Of a stretch of 64,000 bases of DNA, positions 54,517-62,449 are shown piece by piece. A program made the translations under genes and the position numbers. Below the pieces are notes generated by a model, which was not told the origin of the DNA, ran no database searches, and worked only from the letters and a program-made list of their open reading frames with translations. The first letter of the stretch is position 1. Every line of letters starts with the position of its first letter. Origin of the DNA: DYRB01 sp963845265 (GTDB taxonomy: Bacteria; Pseudomonadota; Gammaproteobacteria; Chromatiales; Chromatiaceae); NCBI GenBank assembly GCA_963845265.1, contig CAWJRN010000005.1, positions 62,001-126,000 of the forward strand, read 5' to 3'.

Positions 54517-54912
54517 AGTGCCAGAACCCCTGTCAGAAACGGCGGGGCGAGCGACGGCGTCGCCCTGCAAGAATAGCGAACGCGGCACAGCCCTGCGCTC
54601 ACCGGACCAGTACCCTGTCGCGCCTCAGTTCGCCTCATCATCGAGACGAGAAAGGGAAGATCGCTGCCAACGCCTCGGCGCAGTTCATCCCTCACCGCAC
54701 CCCACGGGCAGCGCATGCACGGTGAGCCTTTGACGCTGGGCGCTCCACGAGTCACGCCTCATTGGCAAGATACCGGATCGCGACGAGGTCTGCGAGGCAG
54801 GTGGGACGCCTATCGCGGGGAAGGTCTAAAGCTGGGAGAAACTCAGAGATACGGACGGGGCGCCCGCAGCCGATGTGTGGCGCCGCAGCGTGCTGAGTCC
54901 TCTGTATGACGG
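54517..54912. other. Intergenic region with no recognised feature
   Basis: About 400 bp between the oxidoreductase and a small membrane-protein gene. All open frames here lack coding character, and I see no tRNA, strong hairpin or clear promoter. Confidence 0.55.
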
Positions 54913-55080
54913 TCACCCGCCGGGGCGTGACCCCGCGGGACTACTGGTGGCGATGGGCACGGCACTGGCACCGTAGTAAACACTGACCTGGTAGGCCAGC
55001 GTCACGGACATGCCCAAGGCCAGAGAGACCAGCAACACTGAGAACAGATCGGGCTTGTGACGGCTGCGTTTTAATGACAT
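54913..55080 (-). CDS. Small single-pass membrane protein, 55 residues
   Basis: From the ATG at 55080 the peptide MSLKRSRHKPDLFSVLLVSL has a basic N-terminus followed by a hydrophobic helix to about residue 36, and then a short tail ending in SSPAGSRPGG. This is the look of conserved small membrane proteins seen divergent to apaG in Chromatiales. A longer frame to 55260 includes an unlikely Cys/Arg-rich start. No function is known. Confidence 0.6.
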   Translation of the reverse strand: MSLKRSRHKPDLFSVLLVSLALGMSVTLAYQVSVYYGASAVPIATSSPAGSRPGG

Positions 55081-55168
55081 GGAGATATTGGCGGTTAGTT
55101 CTAGCAATTCTCGAAGATAAATATACAACAGTCTGATTGTGCAGCAAGGCATCAGACTCGTGACGACC

Positions 55169-55197
55169 CCCCCGCACCCAGTCCCTCGGTGCGGGGG
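55169..55197. other. Strong hairpin upstream of apaG
   Basis: CCCCCGCACC and GGTGCGGGGG form a perfect 10-bp stem with a 9-nt loop, followed by TATTAT. It lies in the divergent region between the small membrane-protein gene (minus) and apaG (plus), so it is more likely a leader structure or operator than a terminator. Confidence 0.5.
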
Positions 55198-55367
55198 TAT
55201 TATCGCTATTTCATTGCGGTTTGTCTGCCGACGAAGGGCCAAAGCGGACCTTGTACGCAAAAATCCTCGGGAGCCGAGTGCCGCATCTTCTCGCAGTGAA
55301 CCCTGCGTGCATTGCCTTTTCGGACTATGGCCCGTACCCTCTCGCGCAGTTCACCGAGGGCTTCCAG

Positions 55368-55757
55368 ATGACCGCCAAAGACCAACAGCGCTACGACATC
55401 CAGGTCAGCGTGCGCAGCGACTACCTGCCAGAGCAGTCCCAGGCAGCGGACAGTCGCTATGCCTTCACCTACACGGTGACCATCGAGAACCGCGGCACCG
55501 AGCCGGCCCAACTGCTGGACCGACACTGGATCATCACCGACACCAACGGCAAGGTGCAGGAGGTGCGTGGCGAAGGCGTGGTGGGCGAAAAGCCCCACCT
55601 CAAGCCGGGCCAAAGTTTCCGCTACACCAGCGGGACCCTCTTGGAGACCCCCGTCGGCAGCATGCACGGCAGCTACGGCATGGTCGCCGACGACGGCACT
55701 CGCTTCGAGGCCACGATCCCGGCATTCTCCCTGGCAACCCCCAGGACCCTGCATTAG
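55368..55757 (+). CDS. apaG: ApaG protein
   Basis: ApaG is a small immunoglobulin-like (fibronectin-fold) protein whose exact role is unknown. The 129-residue product from ATG 55368 contains the family motif RHWIITDTNGKVQEVRGEGV and the final GSMHGSYGMVADDGTRFEA segment. GAGGG precedes the ATG at the right distance. The open frame to 55221 would add an unrelated 49 residues. It is coupled to apaH, as usual, but ksgA is missing upstream. Confidence 0.95.
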   Translation: MTAKDQQRYDIQVSVRSDYLPEQSQAADSRYAFTYTVTIENRGTEPAQLLDRHWIITDTNGKVQEVRGEGVVGEKPHLKPGQSFRYTSGTLLETPVGSMHGSYGMVADDGTRFEATIPAFSLATPRTLH

Positions 55758-55772
55758 GCCCGGTACAATCTC

Positions 55773-56612
55773 ATGGCGACTTACGCGATCGGCGACATTC
55801 AGGGTTGTTACGAACCTCTGCGCCGCCTCCTCGATCGGATCGCCTTCGACCCAAGCAAAGACCGCTTGTGGTTTGTCGGTGACCTGGTTAACCGCGGGCC
55901 GGACTCCCTGGCCTGCCTGCGCTTCGTCCGCTCCCTGGACGAACAGGCCGATGTGGTGCTGGGCAACCACGACCTACACTTGCTCGCCCGCGCTGAGGGC
56001 GAGACCAGAAGCGCCAGGAAGGACAACCTCGACGACATCCTGACAGCCCCGGACCGCGAGGACCTGCTCGACTGGCTGCGCCACCGCCCGCTGATGCACC
56101 AGGACACCAAAAAGGGCTTCGCCATGGTCCATGCGGGCCTGCCGCCCCAATGGGATATCCCTCAGGCACTAGCCTGCGCTCGCGAGGTGGAGGAAGCACT
56201 GCGCGGGCCGGACTATTGGGCCTTCCTCAAGGGCATGTACGGCGACCAGCCCGCCATCTGGTCACCTGACCTCAGCGGCATGGAGCGCCTGCGGTTCATC
56301 ACCAATTGCCTGACCCGCATGCGCTATTGCGATGCCCAGGGGCGGCTCGACCTGACTGCCAAGGGGCACCCGGCGACACAGCCCGCCGGGGCCCTGCCCT
56401 GGTTCCGCATCCCCGGGCGGGCCAGCCGGGACCAGCGCATCGTCTTCGGCCACTGGTCCACCCTGAAATGGCTCGCCGAAAAAAACGTCTGGTCCCTGGA
56501 CACGGGCTGCCTGTGGGGTGGACAACTCACCGCCATTCGCCTGCGGCGCACCAAGACGATCAAACGCTACGACGTGGACTGCGTGACCTATCGCAAGCCG
56601 ACGAAGAGATAG
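55773..56612 (+). CDS. apaH: Symmetrical bis(5'-nucleosyl)-tetraphosphatase
   Basis: ApaH hydrolyses Ap4A to two ADP and removes Np4-caps from RNA. The 279-residue metallophosphatase has the motifs MATYAIGDIQGCYEPL at the start (GDxxG), GDLVNRGP, and GNHDLH near residue 65-70, with the late VHAGLPPQWD segment. It follows apaG by 15 bases. The stop lies before a repeat and the convergent folA gene. Confidence 0.96.
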   Translation: MATYAIGDIQGCYEPLRRLLDRIAFDPSKDRLWFVGDLVNRGPDSLACLRFVRSLDEQADVVLGNHDLHLLARAEGETRSARKDNLDDILTAPDREDLLDWLRHRPLMHQDTKKGFAMVHAGLPPQWDIPQALACAREVEEALRGPDYWAFLKGMYGDQPAIWSPDLSGMERLRFITNCLTRMRYCDAQGRLDLTAKGHPATQPAGALPWFRIPGRASRDQRIVFGHWSTLKWLAEKNVWSLDTGCLWGGQLTAIRLRRTKTIKRYDVDCVTYRKPTKR

Positions 56613-56641
56613 TGCCGTCGCGCACAAGCCCTCCCAACAAC

Positions 56642-56671
56642 GGTAGGGTGGATAAGCGAAGCGCATCCACC
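56642..56671. repeat. GGTGGAT...ATCCACC palindromic repeat
   Basis: GGTAGGGTGGATAAGCGAAG continuing CGCATCCACC contains a GGTGGAT/ATCCACC stem with an inner GCG/CGC pair. This sequence type is widespread as a REP-like repeat in gammaproteobacteria. It separates the convergent apaH and folA genes and may end both transcripts. Confidence 0.7.
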
Positions 56672-56678
56672 AAAGGCA

Positions 56679-57188
56679 CTAATCCGTTCGGGCTCGCCGC
56701 TCCAATCGCAGAAACGTCAAATCGTAGGCATTGCGTGCATCCCAGGCACGCCGGGCCCGGCTCGTTTCCTGCCACTGTGCCGGGTCCCACTCCGGGAACC
56801 AGGCATCGCCTGCGACCTCGGCCTCGACCAGAGTCAGTTCCATGCGCCCCGCTCGCGGGAGCAGAGCCGCATAGAGGGCTGCGCCCCCGACCACCATGAC
56901 ATCAGGCTCCTCGCCACAGGCCAGGACGGCCGCCTCGGGCGAGTTCACCACCTGGGCCCCAGGTGCCTGATAGGCCGGATCCCGACTGACGACGATATGG
57001 CGGCGACGCGGTAGCAACCCGGGCAGCGACTCCCAGGTGCGCCGCCCCATGACGATGGGCTTGTCCAAAGTCAGCGCCTTGAAATGGGCCAGATCCGCCG
57101 GGAGGTGCCAGGGCAGACGGTTGTCCCGCCCAATGACCCGATTGCGCCCCAGGGCCGCGACTAGGGTGATGATGGGCGGCTTACTCAT
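56679..57188 (-). CDS. folA: Dihydrofolate reductase
   Basis: DHFR reduces dihydrofolate to tetrahydrofolate with NADPH. The 169 residues include the start PPIITLVAALGRNRVIGRDN with LPWHLPADLAHFK (substrate Asp region), GRRTWESL, and VVGGAALYAALL for nucleotide binding. It is encoded on the minus strand and shares an eight-base overlap with the WYL regulator upstream, so the two are co-transcribed. Confidence 0.96.
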   Translation of the reverse strand: MSKPPIITLVAALGRNRVIGRDNRLPWHLPADLAHFKALTLDKPIVMGRRTWESLPGLLPRRRHIVVSRDPAYQAPGAQVVNSPEAAVLACGEEPDVMVVGGAALYAALLPRAGRMELTLVEAEVAGDAWFPEWDPAQWQETSRARRAWDARNAYDLTFLRLERRARTD

Positions 57189-58182
57189 GTGGACCCATTC
57201 CTGCCCGGTGGGAACGCATCCCCTGGTACTGACCCAGGGCCCCGCTCAGGCGCTCGATCACTTCGGCACGCAACCCCTCCGGGGCCACCACCTCCACATC
57301 CGGTCCGTATTTCAGGATATCCATGACCAACTCCGGGGTATTGCTGTAGGGCACCTGCAGCTCATAGCGCCCGTCCGCCAGGGTGAACCCCAGCTGATCC
57401 CGATGCCAACGCTCCTTGGACACCCACAGGGCCCGTCGCGCGGCAAAGCGCAGCACCGCCACCCGGTCAGGGGCCCCAGCGAAGATGCCATAGGACGCCG
57501 CATAGTGGGCCTCCAGCTCCGCCTCCGGCAGGTCGAGGGCATCGGCACCCAGGGCCCGGGCCGCCTCGATGGCGTCCAGTGCGAAGGTGCGCAGCCCCTC
57601 GCGCAGGTGACACCAGGCATCAAGGTACCAATTATCCCGGTAATAGGTGAGGCGTTGGGGGGAGACCGTTCGCTCACCGCGGCTGGCATCGCCGCGATTG
57701 AAGTAGCACAGGCGCAGTTGTCGGCGCTGGGCTAGGGCCCCTGCCACGATGGAAAAGGACTCGCCGCCCTCGCGCCCCGCCGCCTGGACGACACGAATAC
57801 GGGTCGCGAGCCCGTCGGAGCCGGCCCGCTGGAGGTCGAGCAGCCCGGCGATGCGCTTATTCAGGGGTTTGAGCAGGGGGTCGAGCAGGCCAGGCTGGAC
57901 CTGGGTCAGCAACTGCTGGACCGAGATCAGGGCATGCAACTCGGAGGCATTGAACCAGAGACCGGGGAGTTCGTACATGCCCTCGGACTGGTCATAGCGG
58001 TAACCATTGAGGTCCGGGTCATAGACGATGGGGGCGTTCAGGTACAGGCGCATATCCTCGATGATGCGTCCCACCGTCGCCCGTGAGCACTCCAATGCTT
58101 CCTGGAGCCGCTGACGCGACACCGGCTGGCGGGCCGCTTGGAGGATGCGGTTGAGTTCGAAGATACGGTCGAAACGGTCCAC
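57181..58182 (-). CDS. WYL-domain transcriptional regulator
   Basis: The 333-residue protein has an N-terminal winged helix (about 1-60, MDRFDRIFELNRILQAARQP), a central WYL domain near 140-225 with LTYYRDNWYLDAWC, and a C-terminal WCX-like extension. WYL proteins bind nucleic acid or nucleotide ligands and often repress stress, phage-defence or DNA-repair genes. No defence genes are adjacent; the immediate partner is folA. Regulation of folate metabolism or of an unlinked target are both possible. Confidence 0.88.
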   Translation of the reverse strand: MDRFDRIFELNRILQAARQPVSRQRLQEALECSRATVGRIIEDMRLYLNAPIVYDPDLNGYRYDQSEGMYELPGLWFNASELHALISVQQLLTQVQPGLLDPLLKPLNKRIAGLLDLQRAGSDGLATRIRVVQAAGREGGESFSIVAGALAQRRQLRLCYFNRGDASRGERTVSPQRLTYYRDNWYLDAWCHLREGLRTFALDAIEAARALGADALDLPEAELEAHYAASYGIFAGAPDRVAVLRFAARRALWVSKERWHRDQLGFTLADGRYELQVPYSNTPELVMDILKYGPDVEVVAPEGLRAEVIERLSGALGQYQGMRSHRAGMGPHE

Positions 58183-58233
58183 GAGGCCCTCGGGGATGCC
58201 GGATCAGACCCGTGCCGCCAAGGACTTGGCAAC

Positions 58234-58596
58234 TCAGGCCGGAACGGCGGCCAGGGCCCGTGGCGCCACCTCGGCCGGGGCCGACCAGAGGCGCTCCAGG
58301 GCATAGAAGTCCCGCACCTTGGGCAGCATGACGTGGACCACGACACCGTTGAGATCGACCAGGGCCCACTCGCCCTCTTTCACACCCTCAGTACCCAGGG
58401 GCGGTTCGCCGGCGTCCTTGGCACGGAAGGCCACGGTCTCGGCAATAGCCTTGACGTGGCGATCCGAGGTCCCCGAGGCAACCACCATGTAGTCCGTCAC
58501 CGCGGTCTTGCCGCGCACGTCCATCAGGGTCACGTCCCGCGCCTTCATGTCGTCCAGGGTCTCCAGGACCAGCGCCTTCAGTTGTTCAAGCTGCAT
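58234..58596 (-). CDS. rsfS: Ribosome silencing factor RsfS
   Basis: RsfS binds ribosomal protein L14 and blocks subunit joining when nutrients are low. The 120-residue product has the family segments DVRGKTAVTDYMVVASGTSD, a HVKAIAE helix and the GEWALVDLNGVVVHVMLP end, and a short Ala/Pro-rich tail. The start overlaps the nadD stop region by 19 bases, the standard nadD-rsfS pair. It lies 51 bases upstream of the WYL regulator. Confidence 0.95.
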   Translation of the reverse strand: MQLEQLKALVLETLDDMKARDVTLMDVRGKTAVTDYMVVASGTSDRHVKAIAETVAFRAKDAGEPPLGTEGVKEGEWALVDLNGVVVHVMLPKVRDFYALERLWSAPAEVAPRALAAVPA

Positions 58597-59303
58597 ACCG
58601 TCTCCTCTGTCTCAGGTTGGACCGGGCGCGACGCACCCGGGGTCAAGCAATCGTGATCGGCCCTGGCCATAGAGCCCTGATAGAGACCCGCGGCCAAGGC
58701 CATCTCCAGCACCGAGTCCGGGAGCAGGTAGCGTGGGCTCTGTCCGGCGCGCATCAGTGTACGAATGCGGCTGGATGAGATATCCATCTGGGTCACCGGC
58801 AGGCGCAAGATGCGCCCCGCGGGGCGACGACGCAGCTCCTGCGGACCCGCGCATCCCAGGTCAGACAGCCAGCGACGCAGGACCTGGTCAGACGGCTCCG
58901 GGGCATCCGGGCGCTGCATCACCACCAGATGCGCCAGGTCCATGATCTCCGCCGGCCGATGCCAGGTCAGGAAACCATGGAAGGCGTCCGCGCCCACCAG
59001 CAGGCAGATCGGCACCCTTGGTCCCAACTCCTGACGCAGGGATGCGAGGGTATCGTAGGAATAGGAGGGGCCGGCCCGGTCCAGTTCACGTCCGTCCGCC
59101 ACCAGCCCAGAGACCCCGGCCACCGCCGCCTGAACCATGGCCAGACGCACCCCCGCCGCGGCCATGGGCTGCGGACGATGCACCGCCACCTTGAGCGGAA
59201 CGAGGCGAACCTCATCCAGGCCAAGGGCCTGGAGGCAATCGAGGGCGGGGCGCAGGTGACCGAAGTGGATGGGATCGAAGGTGCCGCCGAGGACGCCGAT
59301 CAT
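58578..59303 (-). CDS. nadD: Nicotinate-nucleotide adenylyltransferase
   Basis: NadD makes nicotinate adenine dinucleotide from nicotinate mononucleotide and ATP. The 241-residue protein begins MIGVLGGTFDPIHFGHLRPA with the nucleotidyltransferase motif GGTFDPIHFGH, has the DAFHGFLTWHR segment, and the late ISSSRIRTLM motif. The ATG at 59303 matches the family; an open frame to 59348 does not. It lies between proA (upstream) and rsfS, overlapping rsfS. Confidence 0.95.
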   Translation of the reverse strand: MIGVLGGTFDPIHFGHLRPALDCLQALGLDEVRLVPLKVAVHRPQPMAAAGVRLAMVQAAVAGVSGLVADGRELDRAGPSYSYDTLASLRQELGPRVPICLLVGADAFHGFLTWHRPAEIMDLAHLVVMQRPDAPEPSDQVLRRWLSDLGCAGPQELRRRPAGRILRLPVTQMDISSSRIRTLMRAGQSPRYLLPDSVLEMALAAGLYQGSMARADHDCLTPGASRPVQPETEETVCSLNN

Positions 59304-59338
59304 GACACCGTGCCGGCTGCGCAACTGCCTCCGGACAC

Positions 59339-59355
59339 CCCCAGCCACGCTGGGG
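59339..59355. other. Hairpin between proA and nadD
   Basis: CCCCAGC-CAC-GCTGGGG is a perfect 7-bp stem 35 bases upstream of the nadD start, in the 168-bp gap after proA. It lacks a T-run on the minus strand, so it may be a processing or attenuation element rather than a full terminator. Confidence 0.4.
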
Positions 59356-59471
59356 ATCTGGGGTCATACCCGGCCGGGGTTAGGAGGTCGGCGACGATCA
59401 GGCTGATGGGATGCAAGTCTCTCGGCTAGGCCTGGAGTGTATTTGGGACGAAATCTAGCAGAAGCCGCGGA

Positions 59472-60743
59472 TCAGCGCACCTCCCCGTTGCCCAAGACCA
59501 CGAACTTCACCGACGTCAGCCCCTCCAGCCCCACAGGGCCGCGGGCATGGAACTTGTCGGTGCTGATACCGATCTCCGCCCCCAATCCGTACTCGAAGCC
59601 GTCGGCGAAGCGGGTCGAGGCATTGACCATGACCGAGCTGGAATCCACCTCGCGCAGGAAGCGCCGCGCCCGAGAGTAGTCCTCCGTAACAATGGCCTCC
59701 GTATGGGCGGAGCTGTGGGCCGCGATGTGATCCATGGCCGCGTCCAGACCCGCGACCACACGAATGGACAAGATGGGGGCCAGATACTCGGTATCCCAAT
59801 CCTCCGGCGTCGCCACCACGGCCTGGGGCAGGAGGGTGCAGGTACGCGGGCAGCCGCGTAGCTCCACGCCCTTCTCGCTCATCGCTGCCCCCAGACCCGG
59901 GAGGATAGCCTCGGCGATCCCCTCCGCGACCAGCAAGGTCTCCATAGTATTGCAGGTCCCATAGCGCTGGGTCTTGGCATTCATCGCCACCTTGAAGGCC
60001 TTTTCGAGATCCGCCCCGTCGTCGATATAGACGTGGCAGATCCCGTCCAGGTGCTTGATCACCGGCACCCGGGCGTCGCGGCTGATACGCTCGATCAGCC
60101 CCTTGCCGCCCCGGGGGATGATCACGTCGATGGACTCGGGCATGGCGATCATGGCACCCACGGCGGCACGATCCGTAGTGGCGACCACCTGCACCCCATC
60201 CGCCGGCAACCCGGCGCTGGTCAGCCCATGGCGGATACAGGCAGCGATGGCCTGGTTGGAGCCAATCGCCTCCGACCCACCCCGCAGCACGGTGGCATTA
60301 CCGGACTTGAGACAGAGTCCGGCGGCGTCTGCCGTCACATTGGGCCGGGACTCGTAGATGATCCCGATCACCCCCAGGGGCACGCGCATCCGCCCCACCT
60401 GGATACCCGAAGGCCGGTAGTTGAGATCGGTGATGGCCCCGATGGGGTCCGGCAGGGCCGCGATCTGGCGCAGACCCTCCAGCATGGTGTCGATACGCGC
60501 TGGGGTCAGTTCCAGTCGATCCAGCATGGCCGCATCCAGCCCCTTGGCCGCCCCGGCCGCCAGATCCTCGGCATTGGCCGAGGCCAGTTCGGGGCGGCGG
60601 CGATCCAGCTCTTCAGCCATGGCCAGCAGGGCGCGGTCCTTGGCTGCGGTCTCGGCCCTGGCCAGGAGGCGGGCGGCGGCACGGGCGCGGGCGCCCAGGT
60701 CCGCCATATAGGCGGCGACATCGGTGATGGTTTGCTCGGACAT
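59472..60743 (-). CDS. proA: Gamma-glutamyl phosphate reductase
   Basis: ProA reduces gamma-glutamyl phosphate to the semialdehyde in proline synthesis. The 423 residues contain the aldehyde-dehydrogenase-like fold with catalytic Cys264 in QRYGTCNTMETLLV, the PRGGKGLIERI motif, and the C-terminal FADGFEYGLGAEIGISTDK and GPVGLEGLTSVKFV segments. The downstream genes nadD and rsfS are in the same direction, a conserved order. No proB is adjacent. Confidence 0.96.
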   Translation of the reverse strand: MSEQTITDVAAYMADLGARARAAARLLARAETAAKDRALLAMAEELDRRRPELASANAEDLAAGAAKGLDAAMLDRLELTPARIDTMLEGLRQIAALPDPIGAITDLNYRPSGIQVGRMRVPLGVIGIIYESRPNVTADAAGLCLKSGNATVLRGGSEAIGSNQAIAACIRHGLTSAGLPADGVQVVATTDRAAVGAMIAMPESIDVIIPRGGKGLIERISRDARVPVIKHLDGICHVYIDDGADLEKAFKVAMNAKTQRYGTCNTMETLLVAEGIAEAILPGLGAAMSEKGVELRGCPRTCTLLPQAVVATPEDWDTEYLAPILSIRVVAGLDAAMDHIAAHSSAHTEAIVTEDYSRARRFLREVDSSSVMVNASTRFADGFEYGLGAEIGISTDKFHARGPVGLEGLTSVKFVVLGNGEVR

Positions 60744-60920
60744 GGCGGGGCAGACTCCAAAATGCTCGCAGACGACTCAACCGCGGGAAGATCGACCGAG
60801 ACGGGCGCGATGTCAAGGACCGCAGACACCGGCACGCCAGGCGCAAACTGCCGGCGGCTCGTCGGCACTGGGATGTCCGGTCTGTCACCGGGCGTATACA
60901 GGGTGGATCGCAGGCCTCGC

Positions 60921-60947
60921 TTGAGCAGTATTCAGTAAAGATACTAT
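60921..60947 (+). promoter_or_regulatory. Candidate promoter/operator of hicB
   Basis: TTGAGC at 60921-60926 and TACTAT at 60942-60947 are spaced 15 bp. An inverted repeat, AGTAT at about 60927-60931 and ATACT at 60941-60945, overlaps them. HicB proteins usually repress their own operon through such repeats. Confidence 0.4.
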
Positions 60948-60955
60948 CTTGAGCC

Positions 60956-60988
60956 ATGGCCAAGATCGAGAAGATCGAGCATGGTTGA
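60956..60988 (+). pseudogene. Remnant of a HicA-like toxin start
   Basis: An ATG opens MAKIEKIEHG then TGA, ten codons that match the start of many HicA toxins. The following hicB ATG at 60981 overlaps this stop in another frame. The remaining fifty or more residues of HicA (with the catalytic histidine) are absent. It was probably lost by deletion, leaving only the antitoxin. Confidence 0.4.
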
Positions 60989-61310
60989 TGCCAGACACTA
61001 CAGCTATCGGGTCATCTGGTCGGAAGAAGATCGGGAATTCATTGGCCTATGCGCCGAATTCCCCAGTCTGTCCCACCTGGACGACGATCAGGTCGCGGCC
61101 CTAACCGGGATCATCTCCTTGGTGACAGGCGTGGTCGCGGACATGGACGCGAGCGGCGAAGCAGCCCCGGTGCCGATTGCCGACCGGCACTACTCCGGCA
61201 AATTCCAGGTCCGCACCACGCCGGATCTCCACCGGCGCCTTGCCATGCAGGCGGCGGAGGCGAACGTGAGTCTGAACCGAGTCGTCAACGACCAGCTCGG
61301 CAAGAGCTGA
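60981..61310 (+). CDS. hicB: HicB-family antitoxin, orphan
   Basis: The 109-residue protein has the N-terminal HicB fold (YSYRVIWSEEDREFIGLCAE, a degenerate RNase H-like domain that masks HicA) and a C-terminal ribbon-helix-helix DNA-binding part (SGKFQVRTTPDLHRRLAMQA). It is the antitoxin and autorepressor of a type II module. No intact hicA is found on either side, only a ten-codon remnant directly upstream. It is therefore likely an orphan. Confidence 0.9.
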   Translation: MVDARHYSYRVIWSEEDREFIGLCAEFPSLSHLDDDQVAALTGIISLVTGVVADMDASGEAAPVPIADRHYSGKFQVRTTPDLHRRLAMQAAEANVSLNRVVNDQLGKS

Positions 61311-61361
61311 GCCCGAGCAAGCCTGGTCTGGTTCACACATCACGCAGTGCGTCCGGAGAGG

Positions 61362-61386
61362 CGTTCCCACGCGGAGCGTGGGAACG
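61362..61386. repeat. 25-bp palindrome CGTTCCCACGC-GGA-GCGTGGGAACG
   Basis: The perfect 11-bp arms and 3-base loop make a very stable stem. It lies between the convergent hicB and holA genes and may terminate both. The sequence type recurs in many proteobacterial genomes. Confidence 0.75.
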
Positions 61387-61398
61387 AGGACCACGCCT

Positions 61399-61420
61399 GG
61401 GAGCGCCGGCGTCTCGCCGG
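61399..61420. repeat. Short palindromic repeat, copy 2
   Basis: This is the reverse complement of the 9721-9742 copy with one mismatch (GCCGGCG-TCT-CGCCGG). It ends six bases before the holA stop on the minus strand, again between convergent genes. Confidence 0.65.
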
Positions 61421-61425
61421 GCGTA

Positions 61426-62442
61426 TCAACCGACCAGCTCCAAACCCCCGGCGATACCGTCGGCGATGCGGTGCAAGACCAGCCAGGGGTCGTCCCGGCT
61501 CAGGCCCTTGATGGCCCGATCCGCCACGGCGCAACCCGCAAGCAGGGCTTGCACCCGTGTCAGGGACAGGCGCCGCAGGGCGCGCAGGGTGGGCGCATGG
61601 CGCATCTGCGGCACCCGCTGCTCCGCCAGGACCCGGGCCGGGTCCTGACCCTGGGCCTGGGCGAAGCTCGCTGCGGCGAGCAAGCGCAACTCCCGGGCCA
61701 GGACCCAGAGCACCAGGGGAGCGGCGGTGCCTTCCCCGACTAGCCCGGTCAGGACCCTGGTCACCCTGGCCCGATCCCCGGCCAGGGCGGCATCGCTGAG
61801 GTCGAACAGATCGAAGCGGGCGTTGTCACAGATGGCCGCCAGAAGACCGGCCTCGTCCAGGGGACCCGGGTCTCGCAGCAACCTGAGCTTTTCGACCTCC
61901 TGCACGGCGGCCAGGAGGTTACCCTCGACCCGCTCCCCCAGCAGGGCCGCAACCCCAGGCTCGGGCCGAAAGCCAACCATCGCCAACCGCTCCCCGAGCC
62001 AAGCGACCAGACGCCCGCCCTCCAAAGGCCAGACCTGGAGCAGGGCCCCGACCCGCTCGACCTCTTGGGCCCATTTGGTCTTGAGGTCCTTGCGTTCGAG
62101 CTGAGAGGCGACCATGAGCAGACAGGTATCGGGGTTGGTCCTCTCGCAGTAGCGACGAACCGCGGCACCGCCCTCCTGACCCAGAGAGGATGACCCCAGG
62201 CGCAGCTCGATGAGCCGGCGACTGGCAAACAGGGACAGGGCGTCCGCGGCGGCGGCCAAGGCGGACCAGTCGAAGTTGGCCTCCTGGTCCAGCACCTCGC
62301 GTTCGAATCCCTGGCCCTGGGCGTGGGCACGAATCTGGCGCGCCGCCTCGCCGAGCTGCCAGGGCTCATCCCCGCAAATCAGGTAAATCGGGGCCAGCCC
62401 TCGCTTGAGGTGCCCGCCGAGTTGGTCAAAACGCAGACGCAC
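61426..62442 (-). CDS. holA: DNA polymerase III delta subunit
   Basis: HolA opens the beta clamp in the clamp loader. The 338-residue protein begins MRLRFDQLGGHLKRGLAPIY with the following LICGDEPWQLGEAARQIR segment (degenerate ATPase domain), a lid region, and a C-terminal collar domain with RALRRLSLTRVQALLAG and VLHRIADGIAGG. It starts seven bases after lptE and ends close to two palindromic repeats. The order leuS-lptE-holA is typical for gammaproteobacteria. Confidence 0.94.
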   Translation of the reverse strand: MRLRFDQLGGHLKRGLAPIYLICGDEPWQLGEAARQIRAHAQGQGFEREVLDQEANFDWSALAAAADALSLFASRRLIELRLGSSSLGQEGGAAVRRYCERTNPDTCLLMVASQLERKDLKTKWAQEVERVGALLQVWPLEGGRLVAWLGERLAMVGFRPEPGVAALLGERVEGNLLAAVQEVEKLRLLRDPGPLDEAGLLAAICDNARFDLFDLSDAALAGDRARVTRVLTGLVGEGTAAPLVLWVLARELRLLAAASFAQAQGQDPARVLAEQRVPQMRHAPTLRALRRLSLTRVQALLAGCAVADRAIKGLSRDDPWLVLHRIADGIAGGLELVG

Positions 62443-62449
62443 CGGGGGT

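Noticed and set aside
54495..54755. An 86-codon minus frame upstream of the Gfo/Idh gene
   Set aside because: The product is Arg/Cys-rich without family features and overlaps the start of the oxidoreductase.
57181..58182. WYL regulator as part of a defence island
   Set aside because: WYL proteins often accompany defence systems, but all neighbours here are housekeeping genes (folA, rsfS, nadD).
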